DNA of 64,000 nt from Adiantum capillus-veneris (lineage: Eukaryota > Streptophyta > Polypodiopsida > Polypodiales > Pteridaceae): the NCBI GenBank assembly GCA_014529385.2, contig CM043942.1, forward strand, positions 30,964,969 to 31,028,968, written 5' to 3'. The translations under genes and the position numbers were made by a program. Positions 59,166-64,000 of the stretch are shown here, piece by piece. Numbering within the stretch: position 1 is the first letter of the stretch; every line of letters begins with the position of its first letter. The notes beneath the pieces were generated by a model that worked only from the letters and a program-made list of their open reading frames with translations, made no database searches and was not told the origin of the DNA.

Positions 59166-60115
59166 TCCATAATCTCTCTTGCAAATTAAACATTAGTTTG
59201 GAGACTAAAAAATATCAACTTGACGTTGAAGACTAAAAAGTATTTGATGACTATGTGAAAGGTAACTTAATTATTTCATGCATCTGTTTGTTCAGTTTGA
59301 AAGGTCATATATAATGTTTTTCTCTATTACGTAAGAATGAAGTAAGCTATGAGTCAAAATAAGAATCAGAGATAGATCAAACTATCCTATTTAGAGACAA
59401 AGTTTTCTCCAATTCTCATATAAATTATTGCATCTTACAGGTCGACAAACTTTCTAAACTTGGATATTTTTATAACTAAGTATTTTGGAAACATGGGAGG
59501 ATGCTACAATGTTTTTCCAATTCTCATATATATTGTTGCATCTTGTAGGTTGATAAACTTTCAAAATCTGGAACTTTTTATCACTAAGTATTTTGCAAAT
59601 ATTCAGAGGATACTGCAGATTTCTAACATTGGAAAGAATCAATTTGGAATTTCTGTGATCTAGACTGATTTTGTGATATTTTACCATAAAGCTCTCTTTT
59701 AGACAACTCATTTAGTATATAACTTTCACATGTATGGTTCACATATGTTTATTGTTCAAATCTAACTTGAGATTTGAAGTGGCTAAATATTATGATTGTT
59801 TATATCTTCATTTAAAAAAAAAGGGATTTCAATTTTACAAAGTATTGGAATCCAAAGATATTGGGTATACTCTTTGATTACAATGTCTTAAATCTGTTGT
59901 GCAAAGTAGGTGGCACATATAAATTTGAAAATTTTCTCTCTATACATGGGAAACTTTGGCAAAAAAGTTTCAAGGAGTTCTTGGAAATTTCTTTAAGTTA
60001 TTGAATTGTTTGTACATGTAAGGTAGGGGGCCATGTTAATAATATAGACATCGTATGTAGGGGGTTATATTAGTGCTTCAATCTCCATGGATAGGGGTTA
60101 GGCTACCACATAAGG
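59166..60115. other. Spacer with a tandem duplication
   Basis: A ~108-bp unit (CCAATTCTCATATA...) is repeated at 59409 and 59517 with clear divergence. No gene is supported; both strands have short ORFs across the repeat. Confidence 0.6.
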
Positions 60116-60303
60116 TGTTGGGGTATAGGCGTCTGTGCCTTGCCCGGCCGCCCAGAGTCTGGGCGCCCACTGACTTGTATACCTTATACATAGCATAAGT
60201 GTATAGGGGGCTGCTCACTCATTGAGTCTCCCCACCCACATCGTATGTGTGTCTCCTTCTCTCTCGCTCACTCTCCGTCTGTGGTGCTCCCCGATCCCCT
60301 TCA
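60116..60303 (+). repeat. 5' LTR of the copia-derived element (~188 bp)
   Basis: TGTTGGGGTATAGG...CCCCTTCA. It contains a GCCCAGA/TCTGGGC dyad and a TATA-rich dyad near 60177-60210. Confidence 0.88.
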
Positions 60304-60305
60304 AT

Positions 60306-60317
60306 TGGTATCACAGC
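60306..60317 (+). promoter_or_regulatory. Primer binding site, initiator tRNA-Met type
   Basis: TGGTATCACAGC, two bases after the LTR end. Confidence 0.8.
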
Positions 60318-60364
60318 TATGGTGACCGCGGAGAGCACGACGGCTTTGAGAGCTTCAAGGCAAT

Positions 60365-60420
<56 letters not shown>

Positions 60421-61989
60421 ACGGTAGAGAGATTAAGAAAGCAGAAGACTTGCTGTGAGAATGCAATGGGAGCTTGTGAGCTCAGTTGAGAGTGATGTAT
60501 GCTCTTGTGGAAGCTCAGAAAGGAGTGTGGAAGATTGTGTGTAAGTGAAGGTGCTTCCCTAAAGCTGTGTGCGCAGCAACACAGTTTTCAGATTCGTTTT
60601 TCTCCTTGTAGAATGCAGATCTGAGAATTATTTCTTGAGGGCCCATCCGTTTCGACGTGGTCTACAACTTTGCAGAAGAAACTTTTTGCAAATTCCTCAC
60701 CGTTTTGCTGATATTCAGCTCAGACTGACTGTATACAGAAATTCCAGATTTTCTGTTGTTGCATTGTGTGCGAGTTTGATGCACTTTTGGAAACACGGGA
60801 GATGCTTGAAGTTGAGTGCATGAATTATGAGCTGAAGATGCAATTGCAGCTTGTGTTAAGCTTGTGGTTTGAGGGTTTTTTGGTAGACTTGGGCAACGAA
60901 GTACGGAGGCGTTTACACACCACCGAAGCGGTCTCTTGAGAGACGTAGGTTTTTGGAGCACACAGGTGGAGCTTTTTTCACTGGTTTTCACAGGATACTT
61001 TGGCAGTGATTTTGTGCTTGGATTCATGATCCTTGTGGATGGTTTGCATATGGTTATGGCACATGGTTGATGCCCATTATACATGCATTTTGACGAGCAC
61101 TTTCAAGTGCCGGTAAGCTCTCTTGAGAGCATTGTTTTCGCATTGATCAAGTTTCCGGATTGCAAATCTTTTGGCGTTTGCTTATGCGCAGTCACTCCGT
61201 TGATGTACGTTGAGTGCGGATTGCCATTGTATGTGAAAATGTGGAGCCATTTTGACATTTCTACTCATTGGCATTGAGTAGTGTTATGGTTTATGGTAGA
61301 GATTGTACTTGAGTTTTTTGCTCAGTTTTCAGAGGAAATTCTGTTGGATTTTTCCCAGATTCTCGCCATAGTTTGTGATCGAGTGTTTACTCTCACTTTG
61401 ACAGGTTTTGTCAGTTTGGACACAGTTTTGTGTTTTTTGTATCCACTCTCGCAAGAGTGAGGAGTTGTGTATCTTTCTTTGCTTGAGACAGTGGTTTGCT
61501 CTCAGGTGGGAGAGTCTTGTGATCTCGAGCATTGTTTGCCATAGTTTTGCAGAGCTTATGCATGTATGTTGAGTGTAGTTTGATGCGCATTGATTGCTCA
61601 TTGCATTGAGCTTGCAGGACAATGGTTATTTTGTGTTGATAGCCATTGTGCGTCGAAACTCTGGCGAAATTTTCCCAGGAGTTTTATGCGCATCATTTAT
61701 GCGATCTAGGTAGAGATTGCGGGTTGCACTCAGCATTTGCGTGCGGTGTTCTCTGCAGGTGGGAGATTTGTGCATGTATATGGATCGATACCGCACAGTG
61801 TGGGCTTGATGATTAGCTCACAGATTGCAGTGTGATACTAGAGCATGCGGGGCTTGTATTGACATTGCGGGAGCTCTATTTTGGAGTGTGTCTCACAGGT
61901 TTTACATTGTGTTTCTGGCCATATTGGTATACAGTTTTCAGGTGTTGTTGGTGAGGTGGTTTTGCTTTCTAGTTTGCTACATTGTGCTC
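60318..61989 (+). other. ~1.7-kb leader of the copia-derived element
   Basis: It is G/T-rich and contains a 54-bp CT tract (60366-60419). It has several short upstream ORFs (for example 60569-60823, 61083-61277) that I do not consider genes. Confidence 0.6.
60366..60419. repeat. (CT)n microsatellite
   Basis: Uninterrupted CT repeats just after the primer site. Confidence 0.97.
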
Positions 61990-63819
61990 ATGGCAGAGAC
62001 AGGTGATCGATTAGATTGTGACCTCTCACAGATGCGCATGTTTGATGGGTCAGACTTTGCGGCATGGAGAGAGTGTATGCTTGATGCATTGACACAGCGA
62101 GGGTTGCATCGACCATTGAGTGGTGATGTAGGTAGACCTTCAAACATGTCTGACGATCAGTGGCAGGAGATAGAGGAGATGGCACTATCTACACTCTCTT
62201 TGCACCTTGCGGAATCTGTATATGCTCTTGTTATGTATGAGACTACTTCGAGAGCACTTTGGCACAGATTACATGATATGTATGATAGATCTGAGTCATC
62301 AAGGACTCGTGTGAGACATGTACATTCACGAGTACGCCGACAGGTGACATGTTGGTATTGTGGTCATTCTGGACACGTTAGACAACGCAGTTTTCGTCGT
62401 ATGCGACATCGTAGGAGACATGACAGTCTCAGAGATGTATGTAGTGATGCCATGGACTCAGTTGCTTTGACAGTTGAGGCACATGTAGTGTCGGAGTATA
62501 CTAGTGATGGAGATGTCACTTTTACCTCGAGCTATGCACGAGATGCTATACATGTGGATGGTGCACTCCCTTCGCAGTGGTTGCTAGACGCAGATGCTAT
62601 GTTTCATGTCACGCCGCATCGTGCATGGTTTTGTAGCTATTCTAGCGGGATGCTTGGCAGTGTACGTTTGATCGATGGATCGGTGCATGCGATAGCAGGT
62701 GCAAGAGATGTGAGTCTGTCATTACCGAGTGGTGCATCTTACTTATTACGACATGTGCGCTATGTACCAGATTTGACAGTGAGTTTGATCTTGATTGGTC
62801 AGCTTAGAGATTGTGGATGTCAGATTTCGCTACGAGAGCGAGATTTTGTGATGCATTTGGGCTCGCTAGTGATTGCGAGAGGTGCCAGGAGTGGTACAGG
62901 TTACCCATTGCATGTGGATCACGCGAGAGACGGTGTTGTCTCTGTGATCATGCAGCCAGGTAGAGAGCGAGAGAGCAGGCGAGTCTCTTTTGCTCATGGG
63001 TTGCAGGGTACTTTGCATGGAGTGCAGAGTAGAGAGCTCGTTGTGCACACAGTTGGGGCACGACTTGAGCAGTCACACAGAGAGGTGACAGAGTCAGACA
63101 TGCATGCTTTGCTAGCGACTGAGCAAAGCAGAGACTCAGTTGTGCGAGATACTTCTATGCAGGATAGACAGGTAGAGCGGTCTTGCTCTAGTGAGTCACG
63201 ACAGGAGGACGTTGTGCAAGAGTCTATGCATACGGAGTTAGAGCATGAGAGCTCTAGTGAGTCACAGCAGATTGAGTGGTCATGTTTGCAGTGGATGATT
63301 GCAGAGGAGGCTGAGATGTCAGCGATTATGCATTCATTCCTTTCTATGCTCGACAGTGAGCATGGGGATATAGTTGTGCAGGATATGTCTTCCAGCAGAC
63401 ACCTAGAGCAGCTGGTTTGCTCTGAGGTTGCACGACAGGTTGATGCGTCTTTTGTGGACAGTCAGGAGATGCATGTGGCTGACACGCCTTGTCAGTCAGA
63501 GATGCCTATTGCCAGGGATATATATGTTGATGCATGCTCCGTAGAGCTAGCAGGGCCCGCTAGCATTGCATCGGCATTCGGTGGTCTCATGTATGAGATG
63601 ATGATCTTGAGACCGGATATCGCAGCTGTAGTGGGAGCATTTTCAGTTGGGGTTGTCAGTCGTTTGTTGACTGATGATGGCATAGTGCACGAGGGAGATA
63701 TGCAGGTATTGCGTACATACTTGCAGTACGTGTGCGGTACGTCTGGTAGTGTATGGACTTACACGCGAGTAGGACAGTCGGATGCACACGATCACAGCCA
63801 GCCAGTGGGCATCAGTTGA
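61990..63819 (+). CDS. Gag-vestigial protease-RT tail fusion protein, ~609 codons
   Basis: The open frame extends from 61825, but MAETGDRLDCDLSQMRMFDG at 61990 is the likely start because it opens the copia Gag fold (SDFAAWRECMLDALTQRGL) and the preceding 55 codons are hydrophobic leader translation. A zinc knuckle CWYCGHSGHVRQRS at 62350 has Ser in place of the last Cys. The protease motif, normally W-x-L-D-S-G-A, reads WLLDADAMFHVTPHRAWF at about 62578. A pre-integrase-like stretch follows. Then come about 200 Ser/Glu/His-rich residues, and the last ~80 residues match the end of copia RT (GGLMYEMMILRPDIAAVVGA; YLQYVCGTSGS). The frame is unbroken throughout. It may supply Gag while pol comes in trans. 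Confidence 0.75.
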   Translation: MAETGDRLDCDLSQMRMFDGSDFAAWRECMLDALTQRGLHRPLSGDVGRPSNMSDDQWQEIEEMALSTLSLHLAESVYALVMYETTSRALWHRLHDMYDRSESSRTRVRHVHSRVRRQVTCWYCGHSGHVRQRSFRRMRHRRRHDSLRDVCSDAMDSVALTVEAHVVSEYTSDGDVTFTSSYARDAIHVDGALPSQWLLDADAMFHVTPHRAWFCSYSSGMLGSVRLIDGSVHAIAGARDVSLSLPSGASYLLRHVRYVPDLTVSLILIGQLRDCGCQISLRERDFVMHLGSLVIARGARSGTGYPLHVDHARDGVVSVIMQPGRERESRRVSFAHGLQGTLHGVQSRELVVHTVGARLEQSHREVTESDMHALLATEQSRDSVVRDTSMQDRQVERSCSSESRQEDVVQESMHTELEHESSSESQQIEWSCLQWMIAEEAEMSAIMHSFLSMLDSEHGDIVVQDMSSSRHLEQLVCSEVARQVDASFVDSQEMHVADTPCQSEMPIARDIYVDACSVELAGPASIASAFGGLMYEMMILRPDIAAVVGAFSVGVVSRLLTDDGIVHEGDMQVLRTYLQYVCGTSGSVWTYTRVGQSDAHDHSQPVGIS

Positions 63820-63898
63820 GAGCGGTTTTCTCTCGCCTTTTGTAGTCTTTAGACTAGGTTCTCTTGCTTAAAGACACAGTCGCCTTTAAGTGGGAGGT

Positions 63899-64000
63899 TG
63901 TTGGAGTATAGGCGTCTGTGCCTTGCCCGGCCGCCCAGAGTATGGGCGCCCACTGACTTGTATACCTTATACATAGCATAAGTGTATAGGGGGCTTCTCA
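63899..64000 (+). repeat. 3' LTR of the copia-derived element (first 102 bp)
   Basis: TGTTGGAGTATAGGCG... matches the 5' LTR and is cut by the window end. Confidence 0.9.

Larger units (their letters stand above)
60116..64000 (+). mobile_element. Ty1/copia-derived nonautonomous element (TR-GAG-like), right end outside the window
   Basis: A 5' LTR, primer site, very long leader, one long ORF, polypurine tract (AAGTGGGAGG, 63888-63897) and the first 102 bp of the 3' LTR are present. The two LTRs differ at 3 of 102 shared positions by eye, so the insertion is young. No integrase core, RT active site or RNase H is present, so it needs enzymes from another element. TAAGG (60111-60115) would be the left target duplication. 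Confidence 0.85.

Noticed and set aside
61825-61989. Hydrophobic N-terminal extension of the copia-derived ORF as a signal or membrane segment
   Set aside because: The Gag fold starts at the internal Met at 61990; the extension is better read as untranslated leader.

Overview
This window looks like nuclear DNA of a land plant with a large, repeat-rich genome. The reasons are plant-type transposon families (a CACTA element with TNP2, DUF4218 and DUF4216 parts; Ty3/gypsy chromovirus-like, Athila-like and Ty1/copia-like elements; a Tourist-like MITE), short GT-AG introns, AT-rich spacers and many long (CA)n and (CT)n tracts. I cannot name the species. No intact host gene, rRNA, tRNA or CRISPR array was recognised, so this is essentially a graveyard of nested transposable elements.

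Layout. 1-4765 is the right-hand part of a CACTA element: a transposase relic, a TNPA-like second gene, a subterminal repeat zone and the right terminal inverted repeat. It sits inside the reverse transcriptase of a Ty3/gypsy element whose remainder runs to 7139, with its 3' LTR starting at 7140. 8.0-13.3 kb is noncoding, with LTR-like landmarks, a 158-bp tandem array and a 30-bp tandem array. A ~784-bp terminal-inverted-repeat element (family called T here, copy A) lies at 13447-14230. 14251-17612 is a truncated, minus-strand Athila-like element. 18.2-25.0 kb is a tandem ~3.2-kb direct duplication with pieces of family T beside it. 25-27.8 kb holds unidentified coding relics. 28.0-39.95 kb is a long minus-strand Athila-like element with two LTRs, a tRNA-Asp-type primer site, gag, protease and extra ORFs but no visible reverse transcriptase or integrase; a Tourist-like MITE has inserted in it.

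40-44.4 kb is mostly featureless and microsatellite-rich. 44.45-46.13 kb is a minus-strand Ty1/copia 3' end (LTR plus RNase H relic). 48.6-49.2 kb holds a SWIM zinc-finger fragment. 49.3-59.2 kb appears to be one decayed multi-exon plus-strand gene of unknown identity, split by two family T copies. One of these copies (B) was itself split by a complete Ty3/gypsy element with only 123-bp LTRs (50176-55751). 60116 to the window end is a young Ty1/copia-derived element with nearly identical LTRs. It encodes one unbroken ~609-664-codon protein in which gag and a vestigial protease are joined in frame to the tail of the reverse transcriptase, with integrase and most of pol missing.

The best candidate for something undescribed is that last element: a young internal-deletion retrotransposon with an intact fusion ORF and a very long leader. 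The next best are the family T elements with the gene they interrupt, and the pol-less Athila-like element with a second protease-like domain and a downstream ORF region kept in two copies.
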